Shown piece after piece: positions 1-10,748 of a stretch of 64,000 nt of DNA (within the stretch, counting starts at the first letter, position 1; each line of letters starts with the position of its first letter). The translations under genes and the position numbers were made by a program. Under the pieces are notes generated by a model. The model was not told the origin of the DNA. It searched no databases and saw only the letters and a list, made by a program, of their open reading frames with translations. Origin of the DNA: Amblyomma americanum (Eukaryota; Arthropoda; Arachnida; Ixodida; Ixodidae); contig NC_135497.1 of assembly GCF_052857255.1 (NCBI RefSeq), positions 188,323,127 through 188,387,126 on the forward strand. Direction: 5' to 3'.

Positions 1-178
1 GAGGTGTAATATCGGGGTCAGGGGTTGAATAAGGGGTGCTAGTGGAGGCTGCTTGGACTGACCACTCACACTTTTTAGCAGGGCCCGCTCCTTTTTCGGG
101 TATAGCGTTCCGGAATGACTGCATCTTCTGGGTCTCCTGGATGCGGGCTGCGGATTGACCGGCTTTCGAGGTAGAGGT

Positions 179-1694
179 CTATGGCTTGGTGGCGTCTGTC
201 TTGGTACCACTGGGTTCCAAAGCTTTATGTCCGGCGTTCACGGTGTCCACACTGTGCTTTTCCGTGTGGTTTTGGTTATCCTGTTTGTGCGATGGTTCCG
301 GGTTTTCGGTTTCCATGGCCTGCTCTAAAGGTGTCTGGGTGGCCGTGGTGACCACTGGTTTCTCCTTCTTCCGCGGTGGGAGGGGTGGCCATTCTTCTGT
401 CCTTCGGTTCCAAGGTTTCTTTGAATGGACGGTGAATGCCTTGCTTGGACCGTTGATCTGATTCACTTTCGTGGGCAGTGTTGAGCTGTTGCTATATCTT
501 TGCGGTTCTCCCGGTCGGTCGACTTGGGCTTGGTTCAATTTGGGCCGATGATCAGTCTTGTGCTTCAGTGCAGTCTTTTGCATCTGTTCAGTCTTTTGCT
601 TCTTCTGCCCATCTAGAAGAGTGTTCTGTGCAGCGATGTCTCTATAAGGATGGCGTCGGATTGCGGCTTCATGAGTTTTGCCTGTCTTTTTACTTCTTTT
701 GGTGTAATTCTTCTGTCTTGCCGGACAGTTCGTGTCAATGGGGGAGTGGTTGGATGTGTCGCAGACGATGCAGTGCTTTTTGCAATCGACATGCCCTGGT
801 GGGGGATTGCGTATTCCGCAACTGTAACATCTTTTCTTCTGCGGAGTGGGACAAACGTCAGCACGGTGTCCTGTTTTCAGGCAGCATCCGCAGACGTGCA
901 TCACTTGGTCGGAATGGTTTGCATCTGTATTCTATGCCGCTGAGGTAGACAAACCGTGGTATTGCTTTGCCTTCAAAGATATATAGACATGCCCCCTTTG
1001 TGCCGAAAGGTCTTGCTTGAATGATGTTTATTTGTTGGGGATATGTTTCCGTACAGTTTAGCAATTCCTCTTTTATTGGTATCGGTAAGGCGCCGGTTAT
1101 GATGCCTTTACATGAGTTGTCTGGTGAGGCTGCATAAGCATTCATTGAATATTCATTTCCTCCTAGACTGATTGCATGGATGTTGCATATCTGTTCAGTG
1201 AGGTCCGGATTCGGGGTGCTCCGAATAGCGATGTTTTGCTCCGGCTTGACTCTGACCCTGGAAGCGTGGGTTAATTGGCGGCTGAGCTTGAATTACAAAG
1301 CAGCAGATAGTGACCTACCGGAGTTGTTATGCAGCGTAACCCCTCCGCGTAGACGTATTACCACCTTGTAATCATCATGCGGCAGTCTCCGTAATTCGAC
1401 GGGGCGTGCGGGTCGTGATCTTTCCGCAGGTCTGTGTGCTTCTGCCTCCGTTACAGGTTCAAATCGATTTTTTCGTGCCTCGATCATCCCGAACCATGGC
1501 GTGGCATTCGGGCAAGATTCAGTCATGTCTCGTGTCGTCCAGTTTGAATACGGGTTGGAGTACGGGTCCTCCTGACGCGTCCAGTGCGGCAGGCCCCCTC
1601 CGGTGTGTGGGTGGTAGAAATTCCGGGAGTGGAGTCCTGAGTTTCCATGCCGGCAAGTTCGTGGACTCCCTCCGGTCCCGTGGGCAGTGAGCAC
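179..1694 (-). pseudogene. LINE ORF1 (gag-like, zinc knuckles), broken
   Basis: This is the nucleic-acid-binding ORF1 of an I/R1-like non-LTR retrotransposon, read right to left. The N-terminal part (1694 to 1293) ends in the conserved-looking stretch DDYKVVIRLRGG. An in-frame TAA at 1293-1295 interrupts it, and the same frame then continues through QLTHASRVRV to the stretch at 1145-858 (SPDNSCKGIITGALP). A frameshift near 860-904 leads into the frame 904-179. That frame carries three cysteine clusters: one perfect CCHC knuckle (C-x2-C-x4-H-x4-C, CGCCLKTGHRADVC) and two looser ones. A basic, Pro/Gln-rich tail follows. ORF2 would lie to the left of the window. The stop and the frameshift make this copy non-functional. 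Family assignment is from memory of tick LINE proteins; the zinc-knuckle call is direct. Confidence 0.8.
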
Positions 1695-2904
<1,210 letters not shown>

Positions 2905-3000
2905 GTGGAACGTGATCTAACGGCGAGGGCGGAAGCTGCGTGAGAACCCTCTTCTGCTACCTATGACATCAAGACTGTCAGAACCGAGACCCCCGTTAAG

Positions 3001-3430
3001 CTATTAGCAGACAAGGCAAATGAAATGAGGGGCTCGTTTGACAAACATATGAAGGAAATCAACAGTCACCGAAACCAAGGTGCATAAGGAAATGTTTCTA
3101 ATTTTTTTTTTAAAGTTGTAGCGTCAATCAATAGGTTTAAAGAAAATTACTTATAAAGCGGCAGAAAAAACAACCATGCCGCCGGTGGGATCCGAATCCA
3201 CGACCTCCGAATATCGCGTCCGGTGCTCTACCAACTGAGCTACGACGACAGCTGTCCAATCTGCTGCTTTCGTGGGTATTTATGTTTTGCGTGTAAGCGA
3301 ACCTTGAGAGTGTTCACCAGCGCCACTTTCGTCCATGGCGGTGGACGTAGGACGTCCTGTAATACCGCGAGTGTGACCGAATGTGTCCGAGCAGCCGAGC
3401 GCCATAACCGCTCGGCCACCGAGGCGGCTT
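3001..3430 (-). mobile_element. composite SINE, copy B, with two tRNA-like heads
   Basis: This repeats copy A almost base for base over the 3' part (3001-3060) and over the tRNA-like and upstream parts (3178-3376). Its minus-sense 5' end is fused to a second tRNA-like head at about 3378-3430 (GGTGGCCGAGCGG followed by GCGCTCGGCTGCT), which is the head type of the other abundant SINE in this window. The order on the minus strand is head 1, about 120 bp linker, head 2, T-rich tail. That arrangement looks dimeric or chimeric. Confidence 0.72.
3178..3249 (-). promoter_or_regulatory. tRNA-like cloverleaf / internal Pol III promoter of SINE copy B
   Basis: The 72 bases fold as a tRNA: a 7-bp acceptor stem (GTCGTCG with CGGCGGC, using G-T pairs), a D arm, a 5-bp anticodon stem and a T arm. 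The anticodon loop reads CGCGATA. It lacks the U at position 33 that working tRNAs need, and the T stem has a mismatch. I therefore read it as a SINE promoter and not a tRNA gene. Confidence 0.7.
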
Positions 3431-3484
3431 AATATCATGTATTTCCAAAGAGATTCTTAATATCATGTATTTCCAAAGAGATTC
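3429..3484. repeat. 28-bp perfect tandem duplication
   Basis: The unit TTAATATCATGTATTTCCAA plus 8 more bases occurs twice head to tail, at 3429-3456 and 3457-3484. It lies between the composite SINE and the CR1-like fragment. Both copies are on the same side of the SINE, so this is not a simple target duplication around it. Confidence 0.9.
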
Positions 3485-3669
3485 TGATGCTCATCGTTAG
3501 AACTAATTGCTTTCTCCAGGCTGTTGATTGTTTCCAGGATTTGTTCCATTTGGTCAGGACCCGGCTTCAGCTCTATGTCACCGGAACACAGGATCAGTTT
3601 CGCGATGCATAGTGCAAGCAGAATTTTTTTCATGCTGGGGCACCAACAGCCAGCCCTGAACCACATCAT
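3463..3669 (-). pseudogene. CR1/L2-like LINE 5' ORF fragment with 2A-like motif
   Basis: A 68-codon frame starts MMWFRAGC and has a hydrophobic run (ILLALCIAKLILC) followed at once by SGDIELKPGPD. A heptad-like helix (MEQILETINSLEKAI) comes next. Several CR1/L2-clade LINEs begin their ORF with a hydrophobic segment and a 2A-like ribosome-skipping motif (D-V/I-E-x-N-P-G-P) before a coiled coil. Here Lys replaces the Asn of that motif. The frame stops at the 28-bp duplication, so only the N-terminus remains. Confidence 0.55.
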
Positions 3670-4735
3670 TATGTAAACTTCTTTTTTTCACGATTATTTA
3701 TTAAGGACGGCTCGGGCCTTGCTCTGGGGTACCTTCTTGACCCTCTACGTGTTATTCCCCTCATGGCCTCAGCAACCTGCCGAAATGATTACGCGCTGGT
3801 CTGAGACAGAAAAAAAAAGAATGCGTGAGCTCGTGTCACGACAGCAACCATCGCCGGAGCCAAGCGAAAGCGTCAGTGCTGCCGCTGGAAGGTTTCGGCT
3901 TGCTCGACGTCCGCACGCAATCCCTTCTCGCTTGTCGTTCCCGGTAGCGCGCTCCACGTCATCAACGCGCGTGCAGGTTGACGCTGCAGGAAGGGCCGCC
4001 ACGCGAGCGCTCGAGTTGCCATGCTATCTCGCTTTAGCTCAACACAGTGCTCGTGGCTTTTTGAAATGATCCCATAATGAAATGACCCCATAACTAAACA
4101 AAAATGAAACGGTGTTTGGATGGTATCAGATTGCATTTGCGTGACGTATGACGCCATTTTGCGATATGAGTAGCGTCACCGTGAGCGCGCCTTTCTATCC
4201 TGACGAGAGAACTGCCATCGGGAGCAAGAAGCGAGCGGGAGGGCATATGCGGGCACCGGGCAACCGAATACTCGCGACGATGCAGCTTACCTCTCGGTGG
4301 GCTGCACCGAATGCACCCAGAGACGGACGCTTTGGGTGCCTTTTTCGCCTTCTGCTGAGAAGGCCGTTGCGACATAAAGTTCATCAAACAGCACCCCAGG
4401 CACCAACCTCCACCCTTCTGGAGATCGATAGTTTTTTTTGTCTATTTTATTTCGAGCATCGACCGATCAAAATTGCGCTGTTGCTCCGCCCTCTGTTGCG
4501 CGTGAAACTCGGCGGAAGAGGAGTGAAAATTGGCTACGTGTCGCCATCGCAGTTTCGTCGCTTCTGCGCCGCCGTCAGCGCTGCTCGCCTAGAGCTGTGG
4601 GCCTGCGGCTTAATCGAGCCCAGAATCAGCGGCGGATGGCTCCGCTTTTCTTCGTCTCCGCACCGCGAAGTTGCTAACGCACGTTGACAAAGCGGGAGTG
4701 CGAGCGGTGAGATCCAAGTGGCGGGCTTAATAATA
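3670..4735. other. no gene recognised
   Basis: Moderately GC-rich DNA with several overlapping frames on both strands, none with a recognisable domain. A short (AAT)n run at about 4731-4743 precedes a SINE tail. Confidence 0.3.
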
Positions 4736-4880
4736 ATAATAATTGGTTTTTGGGGAAAGGAAAATGGCGCAGTATCTGTCTCATATATCGTTGGACACCT
4801 GAACCGCGCCGTAAGGGAAGGGACAAGGGAGTGAGTGAAAGAAGAAAGGAAGAAGGAGGTGCCGTAGTGGAGGGCTCCGG
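4736..4880 (-). mobile_element. SINE fragment (3' part only)
   Basis: Nearly identical to the 3' two-fifths of the complete SINE at 5702-6025 (shared landmarks TTGGTTTTTGGGGAAAGG, GGACACCTGAACCGCGCC, GTGGAGGGCTCC). It lacks the tRNA-like head, so it is a 5'-truncated copy in minus orientation. Confidence 0.8.
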
Positions 4881-5139
4881 AGCCGGTTTCGACGGTGTCG
4901 TCGTCTCGCCGCTAGAGAAGCTAGCAGCGCATAGTGCCTGTTGCTGTTGTGGGCATCCGTGCACTGGGGCGGTCAGTGAAGTCAGCCCGACTCAGGACCG
5001 GCGCAGGGCTGCTAGTCTTCGTTCACGAAAAGGGCTGTTCATCGTGAAGAAAAGCACGCAGCGAAGAGAATCGCCCCAAGTCTCAGTAAACGGACGTTTC
5101 TTTTACTTCGCCTCCGTCAAAATGCGGCAGCCGCGGCCG

Positions 5140-6190
5140 GGATAGAAGCCGCGAACGCCATACAGCTACTGAATACGATCATATGCTTCTCGTAACCTAT
5201 ATCCTTTGATGTTATCATTCCGGCACATAAAGGGTTAAAGAAAAACACAAATAACTGAAACATATTATACCGGCGATCTGATGCTGCGAGTGCCGATTCT
5301 ATAGCGTTGGCAATCACAATTAAGTTAAGGGAGATACACACGGAGCTATATATCACGGGCATTCGCAGCGTCTTCAGGAAGGTCTTTGCTAATTTTTCTT
5401 GCGAGAATTCGTATTTTTGCGTTTGGCCTCTGCGCTCATTGCCTCCGAGTCTTTTCCGCTTCTTGCACATTTACTAGGCATGCTGTGTGGTGAGTGAAGC
5501 CCGTGTGTATGTGCTCAATGGTTTTTACATTGAACTGTCTGTCGAACACAAGATCGATGCGCGTGTTTCGTGATGCTGTCGGCTGCGTTGGATACCAGTC
5601 TCGAGAAAGAAATCCTCTGACGCAACGTTGACAAGTTGCTTGTGCTTCATGACGTCGACGTTGCAGCCGCCAGCGGGGATGACTGACGAAGTGAGATCGA
5701 ATTTTTTCTTTTAATTTTTTAATTGGTTTTTGGGGAAAGGAAATGGCGCAGTATCTGTCTCATATATCGTTGGACACCTGAACCGCGCCGTAAGGGAAGG
5801 GATAAAGGAGGGAGTGACAGAAGAAAGGAAGAATTAGGTGCCGTAGTGGAGGGCTCCAGAATAATTTCGACCACCTGGGGATCTTTAACGTGCGCTGACA
5901 TCGCACAGCACACGGGCGCCTTAGCGTTTTTCCTCCATAAAAACGCAGCCGCCGCGGTCGGGTTCGAACCCGGGAACTCCGGATCAGTAGTCGAGCGCCC
6001 TAACCACTGAGCCGCCGCGGCGGGTAGATCGAAATCGGCGAGAAAGGATTCCTGAGAAGCGTTTCGAGGCGTTCGGCGGCGTCTTGTTGTGACCGCTCGC
6101 CCCATCCGATGACTATGAAGGTACGAAGGGCGTTGAATAGTTTATCTACCTGAGCAAGAATGAAACGACTTATCAAAATGAGCATACTTA
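5140..6190 (-). pseudogene. possible LINE endonuclease remnant split by a SINE
   Basis: Across the inserted SINE at 5702-6025, the minus strand on both sides reads as protein-like sequence with frameshifts. Around 5480-5580 it gives TRIDLVFDRQFNVKT, then IEHIHTGFTHHTAC. That resembles the C-terminal IDxxF...SDHxA block of APE-type LINE endonucleases, with Thr-His replacing Ser-Asp. There are many frame breaks. Removing the SINE rejoins the flanks at its 8-bp target duplication. I hold this call loosely. Confidence 0.35.
5702..6025 (-). mobile_element. full-length tRNA-derived SINE with 8-bp target duplication
   Basis: In minus orientation it starts with a tRNA-like head (about 6025-5945: A box around GGCTCAGTGGTTAGG, B box GGGTTCGAACCC). 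A unique body and an A-rich tail at about 5702-5722 follow. The flanking AGATCGAA at 5694-5701 and 6026-6033 is the target-site duplication. The 3' body matches the fragment at 4736-4880. The head and body also match the abundant family seen at 8458 and 41251. Confidence 0.9.
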
Positions 6191-7090
6191 TTTTTATTTC
6201 TAAACATAGTTCCCCGGCAATTAAATGCACTTCTCCCGCTTTTGCTGCATCGAATTCATCCCACTGCAAAAGAAAGAAGTTTACTGGCTCCTCTCAAACC
6301 AGGTGGTCACTGCCTCCTTGACATCTTCATCACTTGAAAATCTTTGGCACCGAAGAAAGTTTTTCAAATGCTGGAACTAGTAGCAAATAATTTTAGGGAG
6401 CTAGTTCTGGACTGTAGAGTGGGTGATTCAGCTGTTGAAATCCACATTGCCGAATGGCAGCATGAGACTTTGCAGACATGTGCAATGGCTCGTTGTCATG
6501 AAGGAGCATGCAGCACGCCTGCTGAGAGCTTTTCTCGCCTCTTTTCTTTGATGGCTTCTCGCAAAGCAGTAACTGTGTAAGAATGGGTCTGTCCAGTTAT
6601 GGCATTCACCTTTTTAATGAATGCTGAAACCAGAAATTCATTATCATCTCAGAAAACGGTTGCCATGGATTTTCCAGCAGGTTTTCGGCCATAAACATTT
6701 TAGTAGTGGGGAAGTCTCGGGTTTACATTGCACGACCTTCATTTTGAACTCGGGATCTTTGTGGTACACACAATCGTTTTCACCGCCACCAAACGATGAA
6801 AAAAAATGTTCTGGACCCTCCACAAACAGCTCTAAATTCTCTTGAGAGCACTGGCGATGAATGTCTTTTTTTTGATAAAGACTGCACACTTTTCGGGCCC
6901 ATCTTACACTGACCTTGAACATGTTCAGCTTTTCATGAATAATGATCCAAACTAGTCGGCTGCGATGCCTGCCCCTTCTGCTAATCTCGACAGCCTCATT
7001 TGCCTGTCTTCCAAAATTACTTTCCACTTTCTGACACACTTCTTCAGAAGTCGCTTCTGCGGGACGTCCAGTGTGAGCGCCATCTTCCCA
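6150..7090 (-). pseudogene. mariner-type transposase, decayed
   Basis: A cut-and-paste transposase of the Tc1/mariner superfamily read right to left. From about 7090 it shows HTGRPAEATSEEV, then IIHEKLNMFKVSVRWARKV and a segment ending GGENDCVYHKDPEFK (6644-7039). After frame changes come ALREAIKEKRREKLSAGV, HDNEPLHMS and NHPLYSPELAP (about 6390-6580). Active mariners have Asp in the GDE, HDN and YSPDLAP motifs. Here the first and third are Glu, and stops and frameshifts separate the blocks. The N-terminal DNA-binding part is missing. I could not identify terminal repeats. Confidence 0.82.
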
Positions 7091-8449
7091 ATAGTTTCTT
7101 TTCCCCTCCTACCTGTTACCTTTTCCCAAATTTACGCCGAAATTTCGTTTTATAGTAAGGAAGGGGGGAGGGGTCAACATGCGTTCAATGATCTCCTTTG
7201 ACTTCTCAACTTTCTTAGTAAAACAAAAATTGTAACCGTTCTTTGCTCTAGAGCGAGAAGTTTCTTTTAAAATTCACGGACAGGTTCACATGACATGCTG
7301 TCAGTCTGGTAGCTCGAATCACACTGAGGCTTCATATGCGTCACTTTAAGACATGTCCCGGACTGCTTTGCACTCTCTCACTACCATCGTCTTTGCCTAG
7401 ACAGATAAGTTATTGAACGACGCATGACGTACGGGCTTGTACTTGCTCCCTCGCGCGCTCCTCTTGGCAAAGGGCAATCAGAAGAAGGACTGAAGGCCAA
7501 CGAAAAAAAAAAAAATAAGCTGGGGGTGCTCGAAAAAGCAAGTGTAATGACAAAGAAAAGTGTGCAATTTGCCAGCTTACGCCCCCGCATGCGAAATTCC
7601 ATGCAGGATTGTGAATTTCGCTCCAAAGGACGGAAGAGCGTTGAACACATCTTAGAAATTAAATAGGAACTGCCTTTCGTTATTGGTCAAGTTTAGTGCA
7701 GCTAATGTTATACTAGCACTACTCCATAGGTGGTAGCGTTTCCGTGTAGACATCGGAGATGCACATGGGAGAGGAAGATAAAGTGAGGAAAAGGGAAGTG
7801 GTCAGCCAGAGGAACGTGCTTCTCGCCTACAACTCCGAGCAAGGACCAGAGAAGGGGCAGTGAAAGAGTGAGGGAGAGGGAAGGCGAGCCGACTGAGGGC
7901 CAAAGTTCTGCCTGAGAAACAAAACGTGCTTCACCTCCGAGTACCCCGAGAAATGTTTCTACGAGGTAGGAATATTTCTCGGCGAATTTAGCCCTTTTAG
8001 TCAGGAAATTTGATCCTGTCGGAGGTAAACGTTGAAATTTCAGATTTTTGCGAGGAACGAGCTCCTATAGCACACACACGCGTACAAACAAATCAACCCT
8101 CCCTGATAATTAATTATGCAATTTCTGTCGGGTCCTAACATCTCCACGCCATGACTGCACTGTTTTTAGGATGCCAATCGCCACCTTTTGAATCATTTCT
8201 GCACCAAGAAGTTATGATGCGAACAACTCAGTTTATTTCAGCTTCTGAATACGCTGATGCGTGCAAAACAAGCGAAAGAGTACACATACGTTCCGGAGCC
8301 TCACAGGCACCTGCGTGAAACGCGGGGGCTTCCCTCCTAGAACAAGTTACCTGCGTTCATTTCACATTCCTGGCTTAAAATTGTTCCACATGGCAGGTTG
8401 CAAAAAGGTTCAGAACAGCAGCTCATACCATTCTCGACATATTACAAAT
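7091..8449. other. no gene recognised
   Basis: Short frames only, an A-run at about 7503-7515 and a purine-rich stretch at 7760-7890. I see no domain, splice-site series or repeat ends. Confidence 0.3.
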
Positions 8450-8457
8450 CTACAGTA

Positions 8458-8695
8458 GCCACCGCGGTGGCTGAGTTGTTGTAGTGCTCGGCTGCTGGCC
8501 CGAAAGACGCGGGTTCGACCCCGGCCGCGGCGGTCGAATTTCGATGGAGGCGAAATTCTAGAGGCCTGTGCACTGTGCGATGTCAGTGCACGGTAAAGAA
8601 CCCCAGGTGGTCGAAATTTCCGTAGACCTTCACTACGGCGTCCCTCATAACCTGAGTCGCTTTAGAACGTTAAATCCGCATAAACCAAACCAAAG
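8458..8695 (+). mobile_element. full-length tRNA-derived SINE with 8-bp target duplication
   Basis: It begins with a tRNA-like head (GCCACCGCGGTGGCTGAG as A-box region; GGTTCGACCCC as B box at about 8510-8521). The body includes CGATGGAGGCGAAATTCTAG and ends ACGTTAAATCCGCATAAACC then AAACCAAAG. The duplication CTACAGTA lies at 8450-8457 and again at 8696-8703. Of the copies here this is the cleanest reference for the family. Confidence 0.93.
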
Positions 8696-8703
8696 CTACA
8701 GTA

Positions 8704-10255
8704 ACCGAAGCCGACACAAAACCACATGGTTGCGTACGCATTTGTGTACGCCGTGTCTGAACGAGTTAGTTTTTAACGGTCAGTTTTCGCATTTGTTCGT
8801 TATTCAACTTGCCTGCAGACAAAAACATAGAGGCGCGGACAGTATAGTAAACGGAGCACAGGAGGACCCCGGATAGTCGAGAGCGTACGTGTTTCTTGAT
8901 AGCCAGGCTAGGTGGCGCTATGATGCATTTCGGTCTGGAGTCACTGGAAGCTTTACCAGGGTACCGCATTCCTCCTCACCCCGCCTCTGGATTCGGAATA
9001 TATATAGCAGCCGCTGCCTAGTGTATCCATTACAAGTCACCTTTATGATGCCAAGTTGATGTGCTCTCGCAAAGTAATCCTTTTAGGCGATAATTTAAAA
9101 CCCTGCATAGTTCCAAACGCTCAAACAGACGATATCGTGAACGACCCCTTTCATTAAACAGGAGACGAGAATTTTTTAACATTGTTTAAACAGCAACTTG
9201 TGCACTTATGCAGGTTCTAAAGGTAGAAATGGTTACAAGCCACCCCCAGCCCGGCGCCCGGCTTCCTCAAGGGCGTGCGCTTGGAAGAGGCTCCGCAAAC
9301 CGCGCTGCGCCCCTTTGGGGGAAAACCCGGTTTCGAACACTCAGCCTGCAAAGGTGGTTCGTGTTTCAGTGCAAAGTGAGGAGTTCAACTCAAGCTCGTA
9401 CGCTCTAACCAGCGTGTCTCAACAGACGCAGAGGTTCGACACTGCTGCAAGCGATCCTTCGTTCGAAGAGAAAACTTCAGAGTATCACTGCAATCCTGAC
9501 TTTCCGGCTATATGTCTTTCCGGCTATATGACTTTGCGCCGCTCTGTGCCGCATGCCTGTTATGGCTCGTTCCGCCTCTACTGGCAACAAGGGGCTGTGA
9601 TGATAGCCATATACCTTCCGACCCCGGCGCCAAGGGGAAAAACGAATGCGGTACCCTGAGAAATTTTCCAGTGACTCTAGTTCGGTCTAAGGTGCCTCGG
9701 TGCGCACAGCTCCGCTTTTAGTCGCAGCTTCCGCGCTCCGTATACTTCTGTGAACACCTGGTTACGTTAGAAAAGTTGCCTGCACTTTGAAATGTGTCAC
9801 AGAAAGGCCACATGCGTGAGGAAAAAATCCGGTCCGCCAGTATAACCTGTGGGCGTGCTCAGCCTGTTCTGGCCCGTAGTTCATTTATCGTCATCGCCAT
9901 CCATCCCTCATCGTCGACCATGGAGGAAGGAAAGAACTGTGTAGTCGGCCATTGTAACTTGCACAATGTCGCTATCACCTGTGCTGCACCAACACAACGT
10001 CGGTATGTTTTCTGCACAGTTAACGCTGCTGTCAAAGCAGGTTTTTTTTTTTCGTCAGCTTCCTTTGCATTCTGTTTCGATATCACTCAAAGTTGTTAAC
10101 TGATTTCTCTGCGTAGTCTTACTGACCAAAATGTGGCTATCTAGGTGCACGAAGCAAGAGAGAAATTGCAGAATTTGTGCCATCACGTGCAAATAGAATG
10201 TACTGACTTCTTGATGGCTTCACGATGGCCATTGAAGCTTGATGGAAAAGTAATC
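8704..10255. other. no gene recognised
   Basis: Contains a TATA-like string at 8998 with no usable frame after it. A short frame from the ATG at 9920 (MEEGKNCVVGHCNLHN) runs to a GTATGT donor-like site near 10004, but I found no acceptor or family match. Confidence 0.25.
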
Positions 10256-10748
10256 TTAAAAGGGCTCTGAAACATCTTTGGAGGAGAGCACATCAACTCT
10301 CTCAATCACTGCATTGTGTTGTCATGAAAACCTGAGCCAAATAATACACTTCTACACGCAGAAGAGAACCCACAAGCACGCGTGAAAGTTGACGAGCCCT
10401 TTCCGGCGACTTTTTCATGCTCGCACCCCCCTCCGTCGCTCGCATCTGCGTATACAAGTTGAGAGGTGGCTATTGGTTAGATTCTTTCATACGTCAGGCA
10501 GCTATCATGGCCGCAGTCAATAAGCGGCGTAGGTCTGGCGGAGGAGCGCCGACCTTCCAGCGTGCAAAATGAGACGAGAGGAGAGGGAAAGGCGCGAAGA
10601 CATTGAAATTCAAATTTTGACTACAGAATATTCAGCTTCTACAAAACGCTTAAAGAAATTTCTTGCTAGACAATATTCTTGAAGCGGGGTGATTTAACAT
10701 CCCCAGCATACCGCAACTTTATTAGAGCCCCTTTCAGAGCCCCTTTAA
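10256..10748. mobile_element. inverted-repeat (MITE-like) element with TTAA ends, 493 bp
   Basis: The left end TTAAAAGGGCTCTGAAA (10256-10272) and the reverse complement of the right end, TTAAAGGGGCTCTGAAA (10732-10748), differ at one of 17 bases. Both outer edges are TTAA, the target used by piggyBac-type transposases. There is no coding capacity. A related left end lies at 52398. Confidence 0.72.

Noticed and set aside
9920..10004. Possible first exon MEEGKNCVVGHCNLHN with a GTATGT donor
   Set aside because: A good start context and a donor, but no acceptor or second exon identifiable; Cys/His spacing does not match THAP or other zinc fingers.
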